In this document: piece after piece, positions 1 to 5,158 of the stretch
How positions within the stretch are numbered: the stretch's first letter is position 1
Layout of the letters: each line of letters starts with the position of its first letter
Assembly: GCA_002455605.1 (NCBI GenBank)
Contig: DKLE01000086.1
Location: 1-5,158 of the forward strand
Direction of reading: 5' to 3'
Length of the DNA stretch: 5,158 nt
Source: Firmicutes bacterium UBA6648
GTDB taxonomy: Bacteria > Bacillota > Clostridia > Peptostreptococcales > Anaerovoracaceae
Notes under the pieces: model-generated
Databases searched by the model: none
Told to the model about the DNA's origin: nothing
The model's input: only the letters and a program-made list of their open reading frames with translations
Program-made: the position numbers and the translations under genes

Positions 1-1
1 T

Positions 2-598
2 GGTGCGGGAAAAAGTACCACTCTTAAGTCCATCATGAACCTGGTATCTAAATCGGAAGGCTATGTGGAATTCAACGGCAAGGACATAACAAATGCGCAG
101 ACCAAAGATATTGTAGGAAGCGGTATTGTACTTTGCCCCGAGGGCCGCAGAGTTTTCCCTGACCTCACCATTGCTGAGAATCTTACCCTGGGCGCTTATT
201 TAAGAAAAGATAAAGAGGGCATCAAAAAAGACAGAGAGTGGGTTTATCAACTGTTTCCCCGACTTCTGGAAAGAGAATGGCAACTGGCCGGAACCTTGTC
301 CGGAGGAGAACAGCAAATGCTCGCAGTAGGCCGTGCCATTATGAGTAAACCCAAACTGCTCATGCTTGATGAACCTTCATTGGGGCTGGCCCCTCTTGTG
401 GTTAAAGATATCTTTTCAATCATTAGGCAAATTAATGAAGCAGGAGTCAATATTCTGCTTATTGAACAGAATGCAAAGGCAGCACTGGAGATAGCACACT
501 TCGCATACGTTATGGAAACCGGCTGTATTACCTTATCCGGTACGGGGAAAGAACTGCTTGCCAGCGATTCTGTAAAAAAAGCTTATTTAGGAGAATAA
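2..598 (+). CDS. livF: Branched-chain amino acid ABC transporter ATP-binding protein LivF (5' end cut by window)
   Basis: Cytoplasmic ATPase subunit that powers import of leucine, isoleucine and valine (or related amino acids) together with LivG, the LivH/LivM permeases and a substrate-binding protein. The frame is open from base 2 and begins inside the Walker A motif (GAGKSTTL), so the ATG at 35 is internal. About 198 residues are present against roughly 235 for the family, so some 35 N-terminal residues lie off the window. Further motifs follow in order: the LivF-type PEGRRVFPDLT segment at the Q-loop (about 137-169), the ABC signature LSGGEQQ (296-316), Walker B LLMLDEP with D-loop SLGLAP (356-394), and IEQN where most ABC ATPases carry the switch histidine. 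The EQN variant is typical of LivF. The ending AYLGE also matches LivF. LivG is less likely because it lacks this PEGRR/EQN combination and is longer. livKHMG would be expected upstream, outside the window. The gene ends 8 bases before a hairpin terminator, so it is probably the last gene of its operon. Confidence 0.93.
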   Translation, partial: GAGKSTTLKSIMNLVSKSEGYVEFNGKDITNAQTKDIVGSGIVLCPEGRRVFPDLTIAENLTLGAYLRKDKEGIKKDREWVYQLFPRLLEREWQLAGTLSGGEQQMLAVGRAIMSKPKLLMLDEPSLGLAPLVVKDIFSIIRQINEAGVNILLIEQNAKAALEIAHFAYVMETGCITLSGTGKELLASDSVKKAYLGE

Positions 599-605
599 AT
601 ACAAT

Positions 606-633
606 AAAAATCCTCGTTTTCACGAGGATTTTT
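606..633. terminator. Bidirectional intrinsic terminator between convergent livF and phosphohexomutase genes
   Basis: A perfect 11-bp inverted repeat (AAAAATCCTCG / CGAGGATTTTT) encloses a 6-base loop TTTTCA. The GC-containing core is TCCTCG/CGAGGA. On the + strand it is followed by TTTTTTATTTTT, and on the - strand by TTTTTATTGTATTT, so it can stop transcripts arriving from either side. It begins 8 bases after the livF stop and 9 bases beyond the stop of the facing gene, and it fills nearly all of the 43-base gap. Confidence 0.9.
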
Positions 634-641
634 TATTTTTG

Positions 642-2273
642 TTAAAGCTTACTGATATCTAAGTTTTCATAGGCCTCCAAGAAAGGGCGTAATTTTTCCG
701 CAATCACTACACATCCACCTTTTGTATTGGATTCAATGTTTAAAGGCATGATGGGATCGTGCAGAGATTTTCTCAGAAGGCACCACCCATCTCCATGAGA
801 TTTATCAAAATTTACACGAACACCTTCATAGTTTGGTTCTGCTACACTCATACCACAATGACATAAGCAGCAGCCTTCTTCTGCAACAGGTACAATGTTT
901 CCGCTTTCATCTCGTTGTGCACAGTCTTTCATCGATGCCCATAACCTTAAGTCTTCAATAATTTTATCTCCATAAGAAGCAAACTCTTCACAAGTGATAG
1001 GCAGTCGGATTTCCTTTGCTTCTGCAGGCTCCTCCATAGCAGAAATCAGGCTATCCAGGTTTCTCCCTTCCAATGCAAGCTTTGCCGCCTTAATAACGAT
1101 TTTAGTGGCCAAATAAGCGCCATCATCAAGGAAATGATTCTCCTTCAGTGCGGCGTGGCCGGAAGTTTCCATAGCCAGCTGACAGTCTGTACCTTCTGCG
1201 TTCAGTCGAATAGCTTCATTGATCACATTTTTATAGCCTCTTTTAAAACGCTTATGTTTAAGCCCCAGGTTTTTTTCCAGAAAAACAGTCAATTGATCAC
1301 TGGTGATACTGTCTGTAACTACTGTTGTCCCCGGATGTTCCTCTGAAACCAAAGCTGCTGCCATGGCAACAATACCATTCCTGTTTATTTCCCGGCCTCT
1401 ATGATCAACTGCTGAGGCGCGATCTACATCGGTATCAAAAATTAGTCCCAAATCTGCTTGACTGGTAATAACCTGCATACAGACAGACTCCATGGCTTCC
1501 TTGTCTTCTGGATTTGGTGCATGATTGGGAAAGGTTCCATCTGCTTCCAGGAACTGACTTGCCGAAATATCTGCACCCAACGGTTCAAGAACCTTTTTAG
1601 CATAGAAGCCTCCTCCTCCGTTTCCGGCATCAACAACTATCTTTAACCCCTTTAGAGGCGTTTCATAGTGTGCCGGGTGTTTTACTCCATCTTTTATTTT
1701 GTTTTTAAGAAATTCGGAATAAGCACTCATTAGATCTACTTTTACAGAGTTATATACTTTTTTTCCCAGTACCATTTCGAAATTATTCTCATTGATCCGT
1801 TCACCCAATTGTTTTAGCTGTTGGTCAGATTCAGCAAATGAAATTATTTCCGAAATATCCTTCTTATCCAATCCCCCGTCCCTGTTAAAATATTTAAACC
1901 CGTTTCTATTAAAGGGCAAATGACTGGCAGTTATCATAATCGCCCCATGGCAGCTGAATTCAGGAAAAACAGTGGACATAAACATAGCGGGAGTAGAAGC
2001 CAGCCCGCAATCTAAGACAGTTGCTCCGTATGGAACAATACCGTTTAAAATTCCTTGCATCAGATACTTTCCCGATAATCTTGGATCATAACCAACTGCA
2101 ATTCTTAACTTCTTAGGAGCTTCTCCTGTTTTGGCGGAAAGCCACATCAAAAAAGCCGATGCTAAATGCTCTGCTTCCTTTTGTCCCAAATTTGGATTTT
2201 CTCCTTCTATTCCCGTCAGGGCAACCCCTCTGATGTCACTTCCGTTTTGTAATTTCTTATAATCACGATTCAT
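642..2273 (-). CDS. Alpha-D-phosphohexomutase (phosphoglucomutase/phosphomannomutase superfamily), atypical long form
   Basis: Predicted cytoplasmic enzyme moving phosphate between C1 and C6 of a hexose phosphate through a phosphoserine intermediate. The 543 residues show the four-domain superfamily order: an N-terminal SDIRG segment (12-16), the active-site loop TASHLP with catalytic Ser117, the metal-binding loop DTDVDR (280-285), the sugar-binding loop METSGH (368-373) and a C-terminal phosphate-binding domain (about 480-530). Oddities: the metal loop is usually DGDxDR; the C-terminal loop reads RKSLHDP (501-507) where RxSGTEP is usual, and the arginine normally a few residues later is absent; an extra stretch of about 30 residues (roughly 450-480) precedes the last domain and carries a CCLCHC cluster (468-473). 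The protein is about 80-90 residues longer than typical bacterial phosphomannomutases. The substrate (glucose, mannose or another hexose phosphate) cannot be read from the sequence. I recall similar SLHDP-type loops in a clade shared with plant plastid proteins, but this is from memory. The ATG is supported by AGGAGG 8 bases upstream. The gene is a single transcription unit between two terminators. Confidence 0.9.
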   Translation of the reverse strand: MNRDYKKLQNGSDIRGVALTGIEGENPNLGQKEAEHLASAFLMWLSAKTGEAPKKLRIAVGYDPRLSGKYLMQGILNGIVPYGATVLDCGLASTPAMFMSTVFPEFSCHGAIMITASHLPFNRNGFKYFNRDGGLDKKDISEIISFAESDQQLKQLGERINENNFEMVLGKKVYNSVKVDLMSAYSEFLKNKIKDGVKHPAHYETPLKGLKIVVDAGNGGGGFYAKKVLEPLGADISASQFLEADGTFPNHAPNPEDKEAMESVCMQVITSQADLGLIFDTDVDRASAVDHRGREINRNGIVAMAAALVSEEHPGTTVVTDSITSDQLTVFLEKNLGLKHKRFKRGYKNVINEAIRLNAEGTDCQLAMETSGHAALKENHFLDDGAYLATKIVIKAAKLALEGRNLDSLISAMEEPAEAKEIRLPITCEEFASYGDKIIEDLRLWASMKDCAQRDESGNIVPVAEEGCCLCHCGMSVAEPNYEGVRVNFDKSHGDGWCLLRKSLHDPIMPLNIESNTKGGCVVIAEKLRPFLEAYENLDISKL

Positions 2274-2281
2274 TATAAGTG

Positions 2282-2287
2282 CCTCCT
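2282..2287 (-). promoter_or_regulatory. Ribosome binding site of the phosphohexomutase gene
   Basis: The minus strand reads AGGAGG followed by 8 bases and ATG. This perfect Shine-Dalgarno at good spacing fixes the start codon at 2273. Confidence 0.9.
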
Positions 2288-2335
2288 CATATATAAATAC
2301 CGTATATTACTATTTGCTTACACTTAATCGGATAT

Positions 2336-2364
2336 AGTATACATGAAATTACCTTTTGAGTCTA
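2336..2364 (-). promoter_or_regulatory. Probable sigma-A-type promoter of the phosphohexomutase gene
   Basis: On the minus strand TAGACT (2364-2359; 4 of 6 matches to TTGACA) and TATACT (2341-2336; 5 of 6 matches to TATAAT) are separated by exactly 17 bases. Transcription would start near 2329, giving a leader of roughly 55 bases that contains the AGGAGG site. The -35 box lies only a few bases beyond the hairpin terminating the upstream gene, which fits an independent transcription unit. This is a prediction by consensus only. Confidence 0.5.
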
Positions 2365-2367
2365 CCA

Positions 2368-2406
2368 AATAAGAAAAACTGCTCCCCTGGAGCAGTTTTT
2401 CTTATT
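2368..2406 (-). terminator. Intrinsic terminator of the stalk-domain protein gene, overlapping its stop codon
   Basis: An 18-bp perfectly paired stem (2368-2385 with 2389-2406) has a 3-base loop (AGG on the minus strand). The GC-rich core is CTGCTCC/GGAGCAG, followed on the minus strand by TTTTTCTTATTT, giving a classical rho-independent terminator. The foot of the stem overlaps the TAA stop codon of the 307-residue gene (2405-2407), so there is almost no 3' untranslated spacer. Confidence 0.9.
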
Positions 2407-3328
2407 ATTCTAAAGCATCTATAAAATTGCTTGAAACCATAGCCTGGCCATTTTTCAGTACCATTGGCAAATCCATTTTTTCTAATTGATCCAAGGCCTT
2501 CATATCCTTAGTCCTATGAGTAAATTCAAACCCATCGCTTCCAACAGTAATTTCAATCTTCATATCATTTTTTGTTAATACTATAGGTTTTTTATTGGAT
2601 GTCCATTCCACCTTATAACCCTTTGCTTCAGCCTCATTCCTCAGAGATACATATTCCGGCTCCGATGGTTGGAGCTGATTCTCTTTGTCTAAAATGATAA
2701 CCATTTCAGGAGCGGTCTGAGCAGGAATACTTCTTGTTGATACGGTATAAAGAACGGCACATTCATTATTCTTGATGTCCTCTGCTGTAAAAACCTTATC
2801 GCTTCCTTTAGCATCAACAATTTTGGTGTTCTCTGACAGATTTAGTTTTAGGGTGTTATTTTTATTGACTAAGGAATCATTATATAAGGACAAATCCATG
2901 GAACCATTATCACTTCGGATAATGAATCCTACCGCCTGTGATGTCTGAGGCGGCAGACTTAAAGTCATCGGCGCTTTAGCCGGAAGTATGGCCGTAATCC
3001 TCATATTGCTTTTCAGGTCTTTAGCGGTTAAACGTTTCCCCGATTGTTGATCAATAATAAAAGCATCCTCATCGATATAAAAAATCATGCCCATATTATC
3101 ATTGTCTATTTGGACTCTGCAATATTCTCCCTTGTCTTCTGCTTGTGTAATAATTCCTTCTTCGGTTATGTATTGTTCCGCCTGTTGTTTTACTTCTTCT
3201 GAAATTATATTATTTTCCGTTTCACTGGAAATCTTTTTAAGTCCTGTTTCTGCGAAAACTGTAGCTGACATGAGCATAGTTAAGCAAAGAACACCTGACA
3301 GTATTTCAATAATAGCTTTTTTCTTCAT
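2405..3328 (-). CDS. Secreted protein with tandem beta-rich modules and a C-terminal copper-amine-oxidase-N-like stalk domain
   Basis: The 307-residue precursor begins with a classical Sec signal peptide: MKKK, a hydrophobic run to about residue 22, and a likely cleavage after VFA (residue 26). A charged linker (27-60) follows. Residues 62-140 and 143-214 look like two diverged copies of one module: each has an I(I/V)D-type strand, then TAKDLKSN (101-108) or TAEDIKNN (181-188), then SLPPQT (124-129) or SIPAQT (200-205), then a hydrophobic strand. The C-terminus (226-305) resembles the copper amine oxidase N-terminal-like domain: YVSLRNEAEAKGYKVEW, a short ITVGS strand, and LKNGQAMVSSNFI near the end. 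In bacteria this domain is a non-catalytic stalk common on exported clostridial proteins; no amine oxidase catalytic domain is present, so an enzyme call would be wrong. No LPXTG motif, lipobox or second membrane segment is seen, so it is probably released or held non-covalently at the cell wall. Its function is unknown. The start is supported by AGGAG 5 bases upstream. Confidence 0.85.
   Translation of the reverse strand: MKKKAIIEILSGVLCLTMLMSATVFAETGLKKISSETENNIISEEVKQQAEQYITEEGIITQAEDKGEYCRVQIDNDNMGMIFYIDEDAFIIDQQSGKRLTAKDLKSNMRITAILPAKAPMTLSLPPQTSQAVGFIIRSDNGSMDLSLYNDSLVNKNNTLKLNLSENTKIVDAKGSDKVFTAEDIKNNECAVLYTVSTRSIPAQTAPEMVIILDKENQLQPSEPEYVSLRNEAEAKGYKVEWTSNKKPIVLTKNDMKIEITVGSDGFEFTHRTKDMKALDQLEKMDLPMVLKNGQAMVSSNFIDALE
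2687..3145 (-). repeat. Protein-level tandem duplication inside the secreted stalk-domain protein
   Basis: Residues 62-140 and 143-214 of the encoded protein align by eye. Anchors are AFIIDQQSGKRLTAKDLKSN against TKIVDAKGSDKVFTAEDIKNN, and TLSLPPQT against TRSIPAQT. The anchor spacings are 80 and 76 residues, so one small gap is needed. The similarity is visible only in protein, not DNA, which implies an old duplication. Confidence 0.65.
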
Positions 3329-3333
3329 AATCT

Positions 3334-3338
3334 CTCCT
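3334..3338 (-). promoter_or_regulatory. Ribosome binding site of the secreted stalk-domain protein gene
   Basis: The minus strand reads AAAGGAG, 5 bases and ATG. The site selects the start at 3328, which also gives a complete signal peptide. No confident -10/-35 pair was found upstream; the minus strand between 3367 and 3460 is strongly AT-rich, with many weak TATA-like matches. Confidence 0.8.
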
Positions 3339-3347
3339 TTTTCATAT

Positions 3348-3366
3348 CATTATCACTAGTGTAATG
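3348..3366. promoter_or_regulatory. Imperfect palindrome upstream of the secreted protein gene, possible operator
   Basis: CATTA-T-CACTAGTG-TAATG contains a perfect 8-bp palindrome (CACTAGTG) flanked by complementary CATTA and TAATG arms, with one extra T on the left side. It lies 20 bases before the start codon and 9 bases upstream of the ribosome binding site. It could be a repressor site or an mRNA leader hairpin. It has no T-tract, so it is not a terminator. The sequence does not match an operator I can name, and chance occurrence in AT-rich DNA is possible. Confidence 0.3.
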
Positions 3367-3461
3367 TTCTTGTTTTTATTTTAGACGGTAATATATAATA
3401 AAAAGTTCCATAAAACACCAAACAACTTAAAAGTAAAAATGTACTTCAAAATAATAACGTA

Positions 3462-3489
3462 AAAACCTGCCTTAATTCGGGCAGGTTTT
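3462..3489 (-). terminator. Intrinsic terminator of htpG
   Basis: A 10-bp perfect stem (AAAACCTGCC / GGCAGGTTTT) with an 8-base loop is followed on the minus strand by TTTTTACGTTATTATTTT. It lies 56 bases past the htpG stop codon. It separates htpG from the secreted protein gene, so the two should be transcribed independently. Confidence 0.88.
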
Positions 3490-3545
3490 ATATTTCAGTA
3501 TATTAATGTTCGATTTAGTAGATTGTCATTCCATGCAGACTGACA

Positions 3546-5158
3546 CTACATCAAATTACAAATAGCATTAGAAAACTCAATCGGATCCTCTACGGACATC
3601 CCCTCGATTAAAAGTGCCTGATTGTATAACAGCTTTGCATATTCCTCCACCTTATCTTTATCGTTTTCAAACGCGTCCTTAAGAGATTCAAAAATCTTAT
3701 GATTTGCATTAATCTCCAGAACCTTTTGAGCAGAAACCTTGTCATTATTTGCAGGCATTGAATTAAGAACCTTTTCCATTTCAATAGAGATGTCACCATT
3801 GCTGGCCAGGCAAACCGGATGGCTCTTTAATCTCTGGGATACTCGAACCTCAGAGACCTTGCCTGCCAAAGCTTCCTTCATTACATCAAACAGTTCTTTG
3901 TTTTCTTCGGCTTGCTTTTCCAAGGCTTCTTTTTCTTCTGCTGTTTCTTCAATTCCTAAATCATCGCTTGAAACGGACTTAAATTGTTTTTCATCTATGG
4001 TATTTATCACCTTAATTGCAAATTCATCAATTTCGTCCGTACAATAAAGAATTTCATATCCCTTATCTTTCAGAAGCTCTGTCTGCGGCTGTTTATCCAG
4101 CTTTTCTCTGCTTTCTCCGCAGGCATAATAGATATATTTCTGCTCTTCCTTCATTCTTGAAACATATTCAGCAAAAGTAACCAATTTCTTTTCTGAGGAA
4201 GAATAGAACATCAACAATTCCTTCACTGCGTCCTTATGCATACCAAATTCATTGTAAGCGCCAAATTTAAGCTGCATACCAAAGTTCTCAAAGAACTTCT
4301 CATATTTTTCTCTGTCTGTATTTAACATTTCAAGAAGCTCTGATTTGATCTTCTTCTCCAGCCTCACAGCAATAGCCTTTAATTGTCTGTCATGCTGCAA
4401 CATTTCTCTGGAAATGTTTAAAGACAAATCCTGAGAATCCACAAGTCCTCTTACGAAGCTGAAATAATCCGGCAGCAAATCAGCGCATTTATCCATGATT
4501 AACACACCGCTGGAATACAACTGGAGACCTTTCTCATATTCCTTTGTATAATAATTATAAGGAGTTCTGGCTGGTATATAGAGTAAGGCATTATAAGTGG
4601 ACACCCCTTCTACATTTGTATGAATGACCTTTGCCGGATCTTCAAAATCGAAGAATTTTTCTTTATAGAACTGATTGTATTCTTCATCCGTAATAGCTCC
4701 CTTACTCTTTTTCCAAATAGGAACCATACTGTTCAGCGTTTCATCTTCACGATAGGTTTCATACTCCGGAGTGTAATCCTTATCTGCCTTTTGCTCCTCC
4801 GTGGCTTCTTTCATTTTATGTTTTTCCACATTCATCTTTATTGGATAACGAATATAATCGGAATATTTCTTAACCAACGCTTTAATCTTATATTCCTGCA
4901 AGAATTCACCGTATTTATCATCCTCGGTATCCTCTTTGATGTATAGAATTATCTCTGTTCCCACAGATTCTTTCTGGCATTCTGTTATGCTGTACCCATC
5001 TGCTCCTGTAGACTCCCACAGATATGCCTGTTCCTGTCCGTAGCGTTTGCTGATAACTTGAATTTTTGATGCCACCATAAATGCAGAGTAAAAGCCAACT
5101 CCAAACTGACCAATGATGTCAATTGCATCTTTATTTTCTATTTTATCTGCATTTTCTC
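3546..5158 (-). CDS. htpG: Molecular chaperone HtpG, bacterial Hsp90 (5' end cut by window)
   Basis: ATP-dependent cytosolic homodimeric chaperone that helps proteins fold, often with DnaK. The frame stays open to the right edge: the bases above 5078 encode DIIGQFGVGFYSAF leading into MVASK, the conserved glycine-rich ATP-lid region of the Hsp90 N-terminal domain, so the ATG at 5078 is internal. About 536 residues are present of the usual 620-630; the ATP-binding helices carrying the catalytic Glu and the Asp that contacts adenine lie off the window. Counting from the Met at 5078, the end of the N-domain (W21-E22-S23 and following) leads to a charged linker near 87-115, and the middle domain carries SGVLIMDKCADLLPDYFSFVRGLVDS and NISREMLQ, where Arg224 corresponds to the ATP gamma-phosphate-contacting arginine. 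The C-terminal dimerization domain (from about 400) ends in NAICNLM, without the eukaryotic MEEVD tail. An acidic, Glu/Lys-rich stretch (about 371-400) precedes it. The promoter and any heat-shock operator would lie outside the window. Confidence 0.96.
   Translation of the reverse strand, partial: ENADKIENKDAIDIIGQFGVGFYSAFMVASKIQVISKRYGQEQAYLWESTGADGYSITECQKESVGTEIILYIKEDTEDDKYGEFLQEYKIKALVKKYSDYIRYPIKMNVEKHKMKEATEEQKADKDYTPEYETYREDETLNSMVPIWKKSKGAITDEEYNQFYKEKFFDFEDPAKVIHTNVEGVSTYNALLYIPARTPYNYYTKEYEKGLQLYSSGVLIMDKCADLLPDYFSFVRGLVDSQDLSLNISREMLQHDRQLKAIAVRLEKKIKSELLEMLNTDREKYEKFFENFGMQLKFGAYNEFGMHKDAVKELLMFYSSSEKKLVTFAEYVSRMKEEQKYIYYACGESREKLDKQPQTELLKDKGYEILYCTDEIDEFAIKVINTIDEKQFKSVSSDDLGIEETAEEKEALEKQAEENKELFDVMKEALAGKVSEVRVSQRLKSHPVCLASNGDISIEMEKVLNSMPANNDKVSAQKVLEINANHKIFESLKDAFENDKDKVEEYAKLLYNQALLIEGMSVEDPIEFSNAICNLM

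Noticed and set aside
35..37. ATG at 35 as the start of the ABC ATPase gene
   Set aside because: The frame is open upstream to the window edge and encodes GAGKSTTL, the end of Walker A, so the gene is truncated by the window and this Met is internal.
1134..1646. Overlapping open frames of 62-70 codons on both strands within the phosphohexomutase gene
   Set aside because: Out-of-frame shadows inside a coherent full-length enzyme with all superfamily motifs.
3087..3359. Open frame of 90 codons on the + strand crossing the start of the secreted protein gene
   Set aside because: Antisense to the signal peptide and first module of a gene with a good ribosome binding site; no recognisable protein family.
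3367..3461. Possible riboswitch or small RNA in the AT-rich gap between the htpG terminator and the secreted protein gene
   Set aside because: No GC-bearing helices or known aptamer core were visible; the stretch is simply AT-rich and probably holds the promoter.
3739..4047. Open frame of 102 codons on the + strand, rich in Ser and Phe
   Set aside because: Antisense shadow of the Glu/Lys-rich region of htpG, since GAA codons read as TTC on the other strand.
4620..4946. Open frame of 108 codons on the + strand, hydrophobic and Phe/Ile-rich, resembling a small membrane protein
   Set aside because: It lies wholly antisense to a well conserved part of htpG; its hydrophobic look is the expected complement of Lys/Glu-rich codons, and there is no separate evidence of a ribosome binding site or family match.
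5076..5078. ATG at 5078 (minus strand) as the start of htpG
   Set aside because: The upstream in-frame bases encode the highly conserved GQFGVGFYSAF motif of Hsp90, so the real start lies beyond the right edge.
1..5158. A novel multi-gene system, mobile element, CRISPR array or defence island
   Set aside because: The genes are unrelated housekeeping or envelope functions with separate terminators; no direct-repeat arrays, transposase, integrase or attachment-site signs were seen.

Overview
The window looks like ordinary chromosome from a low-GC Gram-positive anaerobe, most likely a member of Clostridia. This rests on the AT-rich base composition, strong AGGAGG-type ribosome binding sites, hairpin plus T-tract terminators after every gene, a Gram-positive-style exported protein with a copper-amine-oxidase-like stalk domain, and a branched-chain amino acid ABC transporter of the kind common in amino-acid-fermenting clostridia. 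The genus cannot be fixed from the sequence alone.

Layout from left to right: (1) The 3' five-sixths of livF, the second ATPase of a branched-chain amino acid (LIV-type) ABC importer, lies on the + strand and is cut by the left edge inside its Walker A motif. (2) A bidirectional hairpin terminator at 606-633 separates it from three genes on the - strand. (3) The first of these (642-2273) encodes a 543-residue alpha-D-phosphohexomutase (phosphoglucomutase/phosphomannomutase superfamily) with a normal active-site serine but an unusual phosphate-binding loop. It has its own probable promoter and ribosome binding site. (4) Next (2405-3328) is a 307-residue secreted protein with a signal peptide, two tandem copies of a beta-rich module and a C-terminal copper-amine-oxidase-N-like stalk domain. 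(5) Last (3546 to beyond the right edge) is htpG, the bacterial Hsp90 chaperone, lacking its first 90 or so residues because the window ends.

The three minus-strand genes are each followed by their own terminator, so they appear to be separate transcription units and not one operon. Nothing links them into a pathway: they are amino acid uptake, sugar-phosphate metabolism, an envelope or secreted protein and protein folding. Gaps between genes are short (43, 131 and 217 bases) and hold only terminators, a probable promoter and one imperfect palindrome. I found no RNA gene, CRISPR array, insertion sequence, phage gene, toxin-antitoxin pair or defence system, and no support for a previously undescribed multi-gene system. 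The most informative oddities are the non-canonical phosphohexomutase and the internally duplicated secreted protein.
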